A stretch of 47,202 nt of DNA from CAYUFB01 sp964444125 (GTDB lineage Bacteria > Patescibacteriota > Dojkabacteria > B142 > JAFGMG01). Positions within the stretch are counted from its first letter, which is position 1. Each line of letters starts with the position of its first letter. Shown in pieces: positions 16,601-24,530 of this stretch. Under the pieces are notes generated by a model, which did no database searches, was not told the DNA's origin, and saw only the letters and a list, made by a program, of their open reading frames with translations. Position numbers and translations under genes: made by a program. The stretch covers positions 1 through 47,202 of the forward strand of contig CAYUFB010000007.1 of assembly GCA_964444125.1 (NCBI GenBank), written 5' to 3'.

Positions 16601-19600
16601 TTTGCTGCAATTTTCAACCTACTTGCCCCTACTTGAGTCCCTATACTTAATACACTAGTAGATGTATCTCCATATATCAGGCCACCTATATTTAATTGAT
16701 TTGATCCAGTTGCCACTGGTGCTGTTGTACTTGCTCCAATTATTATATTCGAACTTCCCGAAGTCATATTAGATCCGGCTAAATAACCTAGAAAAATATT
16801 ATTATCACCAGTAGTAACAGCGTGTCCGGCATTGAACCCAATTGCTGTATTATTTAATCCGTCAATACTACTATCCAATGCCTGTGCACCCAGGGCAGTA
16901 TTATAATTTCCTAAAGTATTCGCAAAAAGAGCATTATTACCTAACCCTGTATTATTTGAACCTGAAGTATTCGCATTCATTGCATAACTACCAATAGCAA
17001 CATTTGCAGTCCCTATGGTATTAAAGGACATAGATCCATCTCCAACTGCCGTATTGTGATGCCCCGTTGTATTTGCAGAAAGAGAAATACTACCGATAGC
17101 AGTATTAGAATATCCTGTAGTATTTGCATCGAATGCTACATAGCCAAAGGCCGTATTTGAATAACCAGTAGTATTCAATCTACCAGCATATCCCCCAACG
17201 AAAGTATTTTGCCCACCAGAATTCAACGCTGAATATGTATTGGCGTTACCAGCTTCATATCCGGCAAAAAAGTTCGAAATATTGTCAGAATCAACCCTAA
17301 ACAGTTCAGTACCAGCATTAACTTGAGCCAATAGATATGGCGCAGTTTGAGTTGAATGCCCTCTCAAAATCAATAATTCATCATCCGCACTTCCTGAGAT
17401 ATGTAGCTTTCCTGCTGGGACGTTGGTGCCTATCCCAATCAAATCTGCCGAAGTTGTGCTATAGGTATATCCATTGACTGAATCTCTAGACCAATAAACA
17501 GCACCACCTACAAGCAAATCTGTACTTGTCGTACCATTATAAAAATATAGATTCGTACCATTATACCAAAGGTCTCCATTATTTGGCGTAGTTGGATTCA
17601 CACTACTTGAAGGTACAAGATTGATTTGTGCTCCAGAAGTTGTCGGTGCTGCAATGGTCAATAAAGACGCTGTTGTAATATCCGTCCCTATAGCAACAGA
17701 ACCATCACCTTTTATGACAAAAGCATCAATGGTACTATTACCCGTAACAACTTTAAAAGCATCTTCTGTATCTGCACTCGAATCTATACCTATCAAAACA
17801 CCATTTCCTGTCAAATTAGAAGTATCAAATAAGGCTGCATACCCTCCTCCTGCATTGGATATCGTCAACACATCTCCACTTGCTTCAGTGAATTGCTGTT
17901 CCAAATATAGTAAAGATGAGGAATCTCCACATAGACCACTCGTTTGAGTACAATTTGAAGTGAAATACGCAAGAGGCCCAGTCATTTCAAAATCCGCAGG
18001 TGTTTCACCACTTGGATTTAAGGTAATGGCAGCAAGTACAGGATAAACACTATCAGTGTATCCAATAGCATTATTTCCTGTAACAGCAACTAATTCACTA
18101 CTAATAATGTAATTTCCCGTATGGATTTCTGTTTGACCGCCGGTTGGATTCTCACTTGGGTCAACTCCATAGACATCAACAATCATCTGACCTGCTATCG
18201 CTCCAGTAATAGTAAGACTTATTGAATCCCAATTTGGATTTGCTGCCTCAACTGCTTGATCGATTGGATCTGCAGTATCAATATTAATATAATTAGTAGC
18301 AAATGCCGAAATTCTTGTAGAACCCCCTGTCGTAATACTTATTGTATCAGTTCCAGCAGGAGGATTCACCATATAATAAATATACGCCTTATTCTGATTA
18401 AAACCCGCTTGATCCATAATAGCTAAAGTTAATGGTGTGCCGCCATAAGTTGCTCCAGTAACGGCGACATTAGCGCCTAAAGTTATACCTACAACAAGAA
18501 TTCTATTACTTGCACTACTTACCGTATGTGAAAAACTCAATGCTGTTGACGACGCTACTTCACCATCAGACAAATTAGCATCTCTTGAGATTCCTCCACC
18601 CCCGGGACTTGAATGATTTAAAGTTATATCACGTTGGGCATGTATCACATTACCAGAATGTGACACCGTTGAAGTATATGTTGCATTATGAAGTATTTGC
18701 ATTACATCACCGCTTGATACAATTCCTGATGTCGATTCAACTACAACACCTGTACCTGTAGTTAGGCCATCTGCAGATACCCCAACTACATTACCCGTAG
18801 TTTCTGTATCGTTCACAACCCCAAGAGTCGCATTTGGTGTATTTGTGCCGATCCCAACAGATCCTCCATTGAAATAAAAGCTATCATTTGTTGTGTATTC
18901 TATTGTTGCTGTATCACCATCACTAGCATACATCCCTAAAACTGCATTTGCAGTCGCTCCTGTTCCTATTCGTATTGTATTAGTATCTACATCTACACTA
19001 AATGCACTAGCTAATGCAGAACCACCAATTGCAAAATCATCTGTAGTACTTGTCAAATATGTTAATGTGCCTCCATCAGTAAATAAGCTTCCACCCGAAG
19101 ATGCTGCACTTAATGCATGCATTATCGAGTTATAGCCAACAGGCAATGTAGTATATGTAGCATCACTGAAAGCAATGTCGCCTGTATACAAATCATTAAA
19201 TGTCAAAACACTTGAAGCACTCGTTATCGCTCCAGATGTTGTTTCAATGGCATTTGCAGTCAAATTGCCACTATTATTGACCACAAATTTATCAACACCA
19301 CCAACCTCAAGCTCCATCAAATTTGGTGTCCCTGTCCCATCTTCGTTTAACCAAATTAACGCATTAGAAGTATTTCCACTTGATTGAGCAGAACTTGGCC
19401 GAAACTGGACGAAATCAGTTGAAGCTAGCCCAGCGATACTTCCTGCCTCATCGGCATAAAAAGCATAAGGAACATTTGTCAATTTACTTCTTGAAAAGGT
19501 TTCTGCTGAAACAAAATCTCCATTTCCATCATCATCAAAATCAATTTGCAAATAATGATCAATACCAGCAGCCCAAACAACTCCACCAGATGCTACACTA

Positions 19601-19986
19601 CAAGCCCCACCTGCTCCATCTCCATCAACAGTCCATGATCCTCCAAGATTAGTTATACAATAACTTCCAATATTGAAACTAAATACTCCATCATACTCTC
19701 CAATTTCAACATTAGATTGAACCTCAGACCATAAAGCATTTCCCCCGGAGGAAGCATCATATACTGTCAATTTGAAATCACAGGTATCATTGCCAACACC
19801 ACTTACGATACAGGATGGAGAGATATTTGTACCAATTGTTTTATTGACAATTTTGCCCTGGAACTTGATTTCCTGATTCCTAGCTGCAGAAACCCTCCCT
19901 GGATGGGTGTAGATAATAGCATATAGTGCCAAAAAGATAGCACTTACAACGAAAACAATTGCATTTTTTAATATTTTTTTTGACAT
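13651..19986 (-). CDS. Giant secreted adhesin with YadA-like repeats and C-terminal S74 chaperone domain
   Basis: The 2111-residue surface protein starts with a Sec signal peptide (KKILKNAIVFVVSAIFLALYA, in two halves, cleavage near VSA-AR). An N-terminal beta domain (to about 180) is followed by a jelly-roll-like region at about 465-670 and at least seven G-I-G-T-x-x-P motifs typical of fibre stalks. Two NTAxG/NTxxG YadA-head-like arrays lie at about 920-1080 and 1275-1385. The C-terminus holds a peptidase S74 endosialidase-type chaperone: YSDIRLKSDI with the expected Ser1888/Lys1893 dyad, EIGVIAQEILPYFPEIV, a coiled coil to about 2010, and a 100-residue beta cap. S74 domains trimerise the fibre and then cut themselves off. 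No anchor motif is seen. Probably an attachment organelle or host-contact fibre. Confidence 0.85.
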   Translation of the reverse strand: MSKKILKNAIVFVVSAIFLALYAIIYTHPGRVSAARNQEIKFQGKIVNKTIGTNISPSCIVSGVGNDTCDFKLTVYDASSGGNALWSEVQSNVEIGEYDGVFSFNIGSYCITNLGGSWTVDGDGAGGACSVASGGVVWAAGIDHYLQIDFDDDGNGDFVSAETFSRSKLTNVPYAFYADEAGSIAGLASTDFVQFRPSSAQSSGNTSNALIWLNEDGTGTPNLMELEVGGVDKFVVNNSGNLTANAIETTSGAITSASSVLTFNDLYTGDIAFSDATYTTLPVGYNSIMHALSAASSGGSLFTDGGTLTYLTSTTDDFAIGGSALASAFSVDVDTNTIRIGTGATANAVLGMYASDGDTATIEYTTNDSFYFNGGSVGIGTNTPNATLGVVNDTETTGNVVGVSADGLTTGTGVVVESTSGIVSSGDVMQILHNATYTSTVSHSGNVIHAQRDITLNHSSPGGGGISRDANLSDGEVASSTALSFSHTVSSASNRILVVGITLGANVAVTGATYGGTPLTLAIMDQAGFNQNKAYIYYMVNPPAGTDTISITTGGSTRISAFATNYINIDTADPIDQAVEAANPNWDSISLTITGAIAGQMIVDVYGVDPSENPTGGQTEIHTGNYIISSELVAVTGNNAIGYTDSVYPVLAAITLNPSGETPADFEMTGPLAYFTSNCTQTSGLCGDSSSLLYLEQQFTEASGDVLTISNAGGGYAALFDTSNLTGNGVLIGIDSSADTEDAFKVVTGNSTIDAFVIKGDGSVAIGTDITTASLLTIAAPTTSGAQINLVPSSSVNPTTPNNGDLWYNGTNLYFYNGTTSTDLLVGGAVYWSRDSVNGYTYSTTSADLIGIGTNVPAGKLHISGSADDELLILRGHSTQTAPYLLAQVNAGTELFRVDSDNISNFFAGYEAGNANTYSALNSGGQNTFVGGYAGRLNTTGYSNTAFGYVAFDANTTGYSNTAIGSISLSANTTGHHNTAVGDGSMSFNTIGTANVAIGSYAMNANTSGSNNTGLGNNALFANTLGNYNTALGAQALDSSIDGLNNTAIGFNAGHAVTTGDNNIFLGYLAGSNMTSGSSNIIIGASTTAPVATGSNQLNIGGLIYGDTSTSVLSIGTQVGASRLKIAANTTGLSQINLTASSAIDVSSPLNGDLWYNGTNLYFYDGSSNTDLLAGGVTFWSRDAVNGYTYATTSSDRIGIGTATPAGKLQIVGDSAVSQLLINAHSTQTSATPIIKINDSSGTEMFRIHSDSYSNVFFGLMSGNANTPGSGDSGMFNTFLGSSSGRLNLGGKFNTAVGALSLYNNLYGYGNTAIGGYALFTNESGYSNVVLGNSALYNNVSGDNNVAIGSVAGYFATGNNNIFLGYQAGDALTTGNNNIVIGYNIDLPAVDSANMLNIGNLIYATGLDGTGTTISTGKVGIGTASPDYTLELSGATAPKFALGDTGLTHGITTYAQTDSFFSVDQVTDDDGGARIWGFSDAVGVTPLRLVGNFGSLDPTDTVPAIWIVGGKRLDTGITYLADAETLFAVSNNGADKLTILGDGKVGIGTTTPGSLLEVVHASSSNIKIKTTTTGATNVSYLILDRADQANGYAGIVFQTAGSNSWVLNMIGGSNDLRLYDYGGTPGERFRFQSSTGYLGLTNSSPSAMIDIGGTANTNTAGDGHKLRISANTTGLFGFRMDSGNANLVLDKYWSSWIPALSIGRSSGYLGVGTVSPGSSLHVEGTSQSVAAFDTTGTRAGQIQIDGGSGASGRGGGILFGAYGDVFANIRGYILDSSNYGTGDLIFGTRTASTNTTLTEVMRITSAKRVGIGTTSPGTALEVAETTAYLTLNSTHSGDSSAGVIFEEDSVKSWSLYNADSNSVLYALDADSTHGAYLSQNVSGWTSYSDIRLKSDIIDETNILDRINNIRTVSYYLNGGPNREIGVIAQEILPYFPEIVNEDSEYLGVIYERIGVIALGGVKELNTVVEEEKVKLADLDTSMKNQELRIASLEGDVVAIKSDLDQYKSIMTNNSGVLVVNAKISAVAGINIQKSLALSDDISNLATITTGSTEISVEFPVPKTSVPSIQLTPVGFFGNYRVKEVTNTGFIIEIDQINDVDTNFYWLIVDKI
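15830..16555 (-). repeat. Second copy of the internal adhesin module
   Basis: Encodes GDLWYNGTNLYFYDG, WSRDAVNGYTY, GIGTATPAGKLQI, then an array of NTAxG-type YadA-like repeats ending in NIVIGYN. The order and sequence match the copy at 16740-17600, so the module arose by internal duplication. This copy has fewer repeats. Confidence 0.75.
16740..17600 (-). repeat. First copy of the internal adhesin module
   Basis: Encodes GDLWYNGTNLYFYNG, WSRDSVNGYTY, GIGTNVPAGKLHI, then about ten NTAxG/NTxxG repeats of roughly 15 residues ending in NIIIGAS. It pairs with the shorter copy at 15830-16555. Confidence 0.75.
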
Positions 19987-20064
19987 TTTCTTGCAAATTT
20001 TGCTTTATACAATATAGTGAATAATTTAGCTCTTTGCAAGTGGAAATCCCTATCCAATAAGGCG

Positions 20065-20138
20065 ACCGAAACTACCACATACACTAAAAAAATATATATA
20101 CCACAAACAAGAATAGTGAAAGATGTGCATTCTTCGGT
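20065..20138. other. Long nested inverted repeat between adhesin and prfA
   Basis: Three arms pair in nested order: ACCGAA (20065-20070) with TTCGGT (20133-20138), CACAT (20076-20080) with ATGTG (20123-20127), and CACTA (20082-20086) with TAGTG (20114-20118), around an AT-rich loop. It lies in the 223-bp divergent gap, upstream of the prfA -10 box. It may be a structured RNA or a regulatory site for the adhesin. Otherwise 19987-20209 holds only promoter sequence. Confidence 0.45.
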
Positions 20139-20198
20139 AAACCTAAAACATATCACACATAAACGGGGAAGATAATTATACTAACCCACAAATAATGT

Positions 20199-20204
20199 TA
20201 TAAT
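20199..20204 (+). promoter_or_regulatory. Putative -10 box for prfA-prmC (leaderless)
   Basis: Consensus TATAAT ends five bases before the first of two ATGs (20210 and 20213). Normal spacing puts transcription at the start codon itself, so the mRNA is probably leaderless. Confidence 0.6.
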
Positions 20205-20209
20205 TCACC

Positions 20210-21268
20210 ATGATGAATAATTACGAAGAAATTGTAAATAAATTTTCACAAATTGAAAGTGATCTACAAGACCCAAAGATCATCAACGATCCCAATAAGC
20301 TCTACAATCTATCCCTACAGCATGCAGAACTAAAAGAACAGGCATCTATTGCTGAAAAAATTATCAAGACCCAAAAAGAAATAAAAGAAATTGAGCAATT
20401 AACTAGAGAAGAAACGGATAATTCCCTGCTCGCCCTTTACAAAGAAGAGATCAAAAACGCATCAGAGATAATCGCAAAAAATGAAAAAATTTACAACGAA
20501 CTGACCAAAAACATAAATCCCGACGACATTAGAAACGCTATAATAGAAATTCGTGCTGGCACCGGAGGCGAAGAAGCTGCACTTTTTGCTGGCGACCTAT
20601 ATAGAATGTATTCAAGATATGCAACAGACAAAAAGTCCTGGAAGATAGAGATACTTAGCACCCACTACACAAGCACTGGAGGTATCAAGGAAATAATTTT
20701 CGAGATTAGTGGCAAAGGAGCATTTGGTGAACTAAAAAATGAAAGTGGTGTACACCGAGTCCAAAGGATCCCCGAAACAGAAAGCTCTGGAAGGATACAT
20801 ACGTCAGCGGCATCCGTGGTTGTACTTCCATCAGTAGACGATATACCAGAAATCACCATAAATGAAAGTGATATCAAAATCGATGTATATCGAGCGACAG
20901 GACCAGGCGGACAGAGTGTCAACACAACTGATTCAGCAGTTCGCATTACGCATTTACCAACAAACATTGTAGTTACCTGCCAAGACGAAAAATCACAACA
21001 CAAAAACAAAGCAAAAGCCCTGTCAGTTCTAAAAAGCAAGCTATACCAAATTCAACAGGAGGAAGAAGCTTCAAAAATCGGTGATAAAAGACAATCAGCG
21101 ATCAAAGGCGGAGACAGATCAGCTAAAATACGAACCTACAACTACCCACAATCAAGAGTTACAGATCACAGAATCAAACAAACCTGGCATAATCTACAAA
21201 GTATTTTAAATGGCGAATTAGACCAAATCATAAAAGAAACACAAGAAGGATTAATTGATTCAAATTGA
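20210..21268 (+). CDS. prfA: Peptide chain release factor 1
   Basis: RF1 ends translation at UAA and UAG and triggers peptidyl-tRNA hydrolysis. The 352-residue protein has the N-terminal coiled coil, the domain 2 region IEIRAGTGGEEAALFAGDLYRMY in overlapping parts, HRVQRIPETESSGRIHTSA with the PxT-type tripeptide region (about 185-200), and the catalytic GGQ at 233-235 in TGPGGQSVN. RF1 rather than RF2 is supported by the PET tripeptide and full length without the RF2 frameshift. The next gene, prmC, methylates this GGQ glutamine and overlaps the stop codon as TTGA. The stop is TGA, which RF1 does not read, so another factor is needed for its own termination. Confidence 0.96.
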   Translation: MMNNYEEIVNKFSQIESDLQDPKIINDPNKLYNLSLQHAELKEQASIAEKIIKTQKEIKEIEQLTREETDNSLLALYKEEIKNASEIIAKNEKIYNELTKNINPDDIRNAIIEIRAGTGGEEAALFAGDLYRMYSRYATDKKSWKIEILSTHYTSTGGIKEIIFEISGKGAFGELKNESGVHRVQRIPETESSGRIHTSAASVVVLPSVDDIPEITINESDIKIDVYRATGPGGQSVNTTDSAVRITHLPTNIVVTCQDEKSQHKNKAKALSVLKSKLYQIQQEEEASKIGDKRQSAIKGGDRSAKIRTYNYPQSRVTDHRIKQTWHNLQSILNGELDQIIKETQEGLIDSN

Positions 21269-22068
21269 GCAAATACACAAACCTCCAGACGACAATCTCA
21301 AATTACCAAGATCTCCCGACAGAAGATCTTGTCAGCATAATTGTGCATATTTCAAACCGTTCGAAAGAATATCTATTTGCACATCCCAAAGAAAACATAA
21401 TTAATCATCACGACCTAAACGAAGCCATCACATTATACAAAAAAGAAATGCCACTAGCCTATATTATTGGATCCAAACACTTTTATAAAGATAAATTTTT
21501 TGTAAACAAGTACACACTCATACCAAGAAACGAAACCGAATCCATTATCGAGACCTCTTTAGATATAATTAGCAGATGCCATAGCGAAGTGATAAACATT
21601 CTTGAAATCGGTACAGGAACGGGCTGCATCCCTATTTCCATTCTTAAGCATGCGAAAAGAACTAATAATATCAATATCATTGCAACAGATATCTCAGAAA
21701 ACACGCTAGCAGTTGCCAGAAGGAATGCTAAAAAACTCCTAAACCCCTCGCTAGAAGTAAAATTAAGATTAATTTTGGCAGACATCATTCCTTCTAGACT
21801 TGAAACAGTCTTTGACATAATAATATCTAATCCTCCATATATCCCATCAAATGAAATCCAATCACTCCCAACAAGCGTACGAGAGTTCGAACCAATAATA
21901 GCCCTAGATGGTGGCAAAGATGGAAAGGATTTTTACAGAAGGATCAAAGAAAAAACAGATATTCTTAGCGACAACAAAACAATCTATGTATTCGAAGGCT
22001 ACAACGGACTTATTTATACATGCAAGAAAAAGGACCTAGATAAAACAATTAATTCAATGAAATACTAA
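21265..22068 (+). CDS. prmC: Release factor glutamine N5-methyltransferase
   Basis: PrmC transfers a methyl group from SAM to the GGQ glutamine of release factors. The 267-residue length is typical. An N-terminal helical domain (to about 80) precedes the Rossmann methyltransferase with the SAM loop LEIGTGTGCIPISIL near 112 and the substrate-binding NPPY at 189-192. The start is TTG, overlapping the prfA stop by four bases (TTGA), which strongly suggests coupled translation of enzyme and substrate. The C-terminus (GYNGLIYTCKKKDLD) departs from the usual DL-x-G-x-x-R-x ending. It converges on htrA with one base between the stops. Confidence 0.93.
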   Translation: MSKYTNLQTTISNYQDLPTEDLVSIIVHISNRSKEYLFAHPKENIINHHDLNEAITLYKKEMPLAYIIGSKHFYKDKFFVNKYTLIPRNETESIIETSLDIISRCHSEVINILEIGTGTGCIPISILKHAKRTNNINIIATDISENTLAVARRNAKKLLNPSLEVKLRLILADIIPSRLETVFDIIISNPPYIPSNEIQSLPTSVREFEPIIALDGGKDGKDFYRRIKEKTDILSDNKTIYVFEGYNGLIYTCKKKDLDKTINSMKY

Positions 22069-22069
22069 A

Positions 22070-23266
22070 TTAATTTTCTCTCATTCCAATTTTGACCTTG
22101 ATCGTTAATTGCTCACCTGATCTGATAACATTTAACTCAACGTCATCTCCTATTTTGCTTTCCTGAATTAATTGATGTAGCGATTTTGTAGAAAGATCTT
22201 CATTATTAAATCCGACAATATGGTCACCAACTTTTAGCTCTGCATTTGCTGCGGGACTATTTGGTGCTATTCCTCGAACTTGAGCCGAAACGACAGCCTT
22301 TTGTCCGACAAAAACCAATCTTTCTATATATTCCACACCCAGGTATGGAGTTCTAAAATCACCGAACTCCTTTAATTCACTAATTCTCTGCTTTATTTGA
22401 TTTATAGGAAGCGCAAATGATAAATTATCTGCACCACCTACTGTTGCGAAATTGATACCTATTACCTGCCCCTTCATATTGATTAATGGTCCTCCAGAAT
22501 TCCCTGGGTTGATTGCAGCATCAGTTTGAATCACCCCTTCATATTTATTTGTTGAAGAAGAAAAGAATCCACCACGACCAACTTCTACAGTCCTATTTGT
22601 TCCACTAATAATTCCCTTGGTCACCGTCCCAGAAAGATTGCCCAGTGGATTTCCAATTGCAATAACGCTTTCTCCAACCATTATTTCATCACTATCACCT
22701 AAAATAACTGGAACTAAATTGTCATTTTGTGCAATTTTGATAATTGCGATATCCCCTGCTGGATCACGAAAGATCTTTTCAACATCTATTACTTCTTCCT
22801 GGCCAGTAATTTGAATGAAGTATTTTGCCCCCGTATTTGAAACAACATGTTGATTTGTTGCTATCAATTGGTTGTCGAGTACAAATCCAGTACCTACAAT
22901 TCCTTGCTCTCCCATCATATCTGATTTAATTCCAATTCCCACTACACTTGGCTGCAACAACCTAACAATTCCTGCTACTCTTTCTTCTTGATTATCTGAA
23001 CTTAATAATCTCTTTATCTCGTCATCAATAACATTGCCGTCTTGTACAATTTCAGACTCAAGGCCGCAATCTAGTCTCTCATAAATATAAGAGTCCTTTA
23101 TAACAACTTCACAAGCCCATCGTTTTGTATGCCCCGTCAGACTCAAAATTAGAACCACCACAGCAGTCACTATCAACAAGGCAAGAAGAAGCGAACAACA
23201 ACCTAGTCCTAATTTTAATTTTCGCCCTGCATTCTTGAATCGTGATTTGATATTTTTTTCTTCCAT
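22070..23266 (-). CDS. htrA: HtrA/DegP-family serine protease with PDZ domain
   Basis: Membrane-anchored protease that degrades or refolds damaged extracytoplasmic proteins. The 398 residues comprise one membrane helix at about 20-44, a linker with two cysteines, a trypsin-like domain with His140 (ATNQHVV), Asp172 (DPAGDIAIIKI) and Ser257 (INPGNSGGP), and one PDZ domain at about 305-395 (APNSPAANAELKVGDHIVGFN). A single PDZ domain matches the DegS/HtrA-like type. It follows ctpA with 28 bases between, so two envelope proteases end the long minus-strand run. The ATG has no Shine-Dalgarno sequence. Confidence 0.95.
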   Translation of the reverse strand: MEEKNIKSRFKNAGRKLKLGLGCCSLLLALLIVTAVVVLILSLTGHTKRWACEVVIKDSYIYERLDCGLESEIVQDGNVIDDEIKRLLSSDNQEERVAGIVRLLQPSVVGIGIKSDMMGEQGIVGTGFVLDNQLIATNQHVVSNTGAKYFIQITGQEEVIDVEKIFRDPAGDIAIIKIAQNDNLVPVILGDSDEIMVGESVIAIGNPLGNLSGTVTKGIISGTNRTVEVGRGGFFSSSTNKYEGVIQTDAAINPGNSGGPLINMKGQVIGINFATVGGADNLSFALPINQIKQRISELKEFGDFRTPYLGVEYIERLVFVGQKAVVSAQVRGIAPNSPAANAELKVGDHIVGFNNEDLSTKSLHQLIQESKIGDDVELNVIRSGEQLTIKVKIGMREN

Positions 23267-23294
23267 ATTGCAAATACAATAAAAAATATGTTTA

Positions 23295-24530
23295 TTATTT
23301 TGCTAATAATTCTAACGCTTTATTGAGCTGAGTATCATTCTTTTTGACAAAATCTTCTTCAGAATAATCGATTTTGTAATCCGGACTAATAGGTTCATCT
23401 TTATTTATCGTCCTACCGCTTGGTAAGACCCATTCTTGAAAAACTATATGTAAACTAGCGCCGTTTGATAATGTCATTATTCTCTGCTCAACTCCCTTAC
23501 CGACTGTAGGCATACCAATGATTTCACCTCTTTTATTATCTTGAATTGCACCAGCAAATATTTCAGATGCTGAAGCACTTCCTTCATTGACAAGTACGAC
23601 AAGCTTAATTGATTGCAATTTGCCATCTCGTGATGACTTGGTATAGACCATACGACCTTCTCTATCTCTTTCTGAAAAAAGCAATGTATCGGATGCAAAA
23701 AATTCTGAAGCTACATATTTCACACCATCAACATAACCTCCAGGATTATTGCGCAAATCAACAATTACTTTATCAATTTTCCTTTCGTTTAGATCTTTGA
23801 CAGCCTGGTCCCATTGTTTTTGAAATTCTAATAAACTGGATTCGGTAAACTGAGAAATTTTTATATGGGCAATGTCTTTCTCTGGATACTCAACTGTTAT
23901 GCTATCAAGATCAACTTTGACCCTAACAATTTCGAATACCAATGGATCTTTATGCCCTTTGCGTATGATTTCAATTTTTACAGTTGTCCCTGCTTTTCCT
24001 TTTACTAATTTCGCAACTTCAAAAGCTCTCTTGCCTTCTACAGAAACATCATCCACTTTGCAAATAATATCTCCCGAACGTAGTCCCGCTTCAAGTGCCG
24101 GATATCCTACAAGAGGAGTCTCTATTTCTGTATGTTCACCATTGTAACGTAATACTGTGCCTATTCCCTCGAAAGCTCCTGCATTACCCTGTAGATATTC
24201 TACAGTTTCCTCCTGACTCAAATAACTTGTATATGGATCATTCAAAGATTCAACCAAACCTTTTATTGCACCTTCTAACATCAAATTACCGTCCAAATCT
24301 TCCTTTAAATAATTTGCTTCAAGTTTATCCCACACATCCCACAGTGTATTCACATTCACTTCCTGATAACTCGACTTAACATCACCCTTTAATACATACC
24401 CAATATCACTTTTATTTGTTAAATCTAACCTCCCAATAAAAAATCCTCCTAGAAATATTAATACTGCAATTATTATTATAAGTATTGGATTAATTTTTTG
24501 TATTCTCTCTTTATTCAATTTTTTGATCAT
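23295..24530 (-). CDS. ctpA: C-terminal processing peptidase (S41 family)
   Basis: S41 Ctp/Tsp proteases trim or degrade envelope proteins from the C-terminus. The 411-residue product has an N-terminal membrane helix (about 14-33), a helical bundle with NDPYTSYLSQEE near 97, a PDZ domain at about 115-200 (ALEAGLRSGDIICKVDDVSVEG), and the catalytic core with Ser320 in NEGSASASEIF and Lys345 in MPTVGKG. VDLRNNPGGYVD is the conserved core strand. Its ATG overlaps the TGA of the upstream 582-aa gene as ATGA, so it is translationally coupled to the rpsF-ssb-rpsR transcript. htrA follows. Confidence 0.95.
   Translation of the reverse strand: MIKKLNKERIQKINPILIIIIAVLIFLGGFFIGRLDLTNKSDIGYVLKGDVKSSYQEVNVNTLWDVWDKLEANYLKEDLDGNLMLEGAIKGLVESLNDPYTSYLSQEETVEYLQGNAGAFEGIGTVLRYNGEHTEIETPLVGYPALEAGLRSGDIICKVDDVSVEGKRAFEVAKLVKGKAGTTVKIEIIRKGHKDPLVFEIVRVKVDLDSITVEYPEKDIAHIKISQFTESSLLEFQKQWDQAVKDLNERKIDKVIVDLRNNPGGYVDGVKYVASEFFASDTLLFSERDREGRMVYTKSSRDGKLQSIKLVVLVNEGSASASEIFAGAIQDNKRGEIIGMPTVGKGVEQRIMTLSNGASLHIVFQEWVLPSGRTINKDEPISPDYKIDYSEEDFVKKNDTQLNKALELLAK

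Noticed and set aside
14200..19652. Several plus-strand open frames of 66-108 codons opposite the adhesin
   Set aside because: They are antisense to a repeat-rich, serine/threonine-rich gene whose composition removes stops on the other strand; no start signals or protein-like character.
19968..20156. 62-codon minus-strand frame overlapping the adhesin start
   Set aside because: It overlaps the adhesin signal peptide out of frame and covers the nested inverted repeat; the composition looks random.
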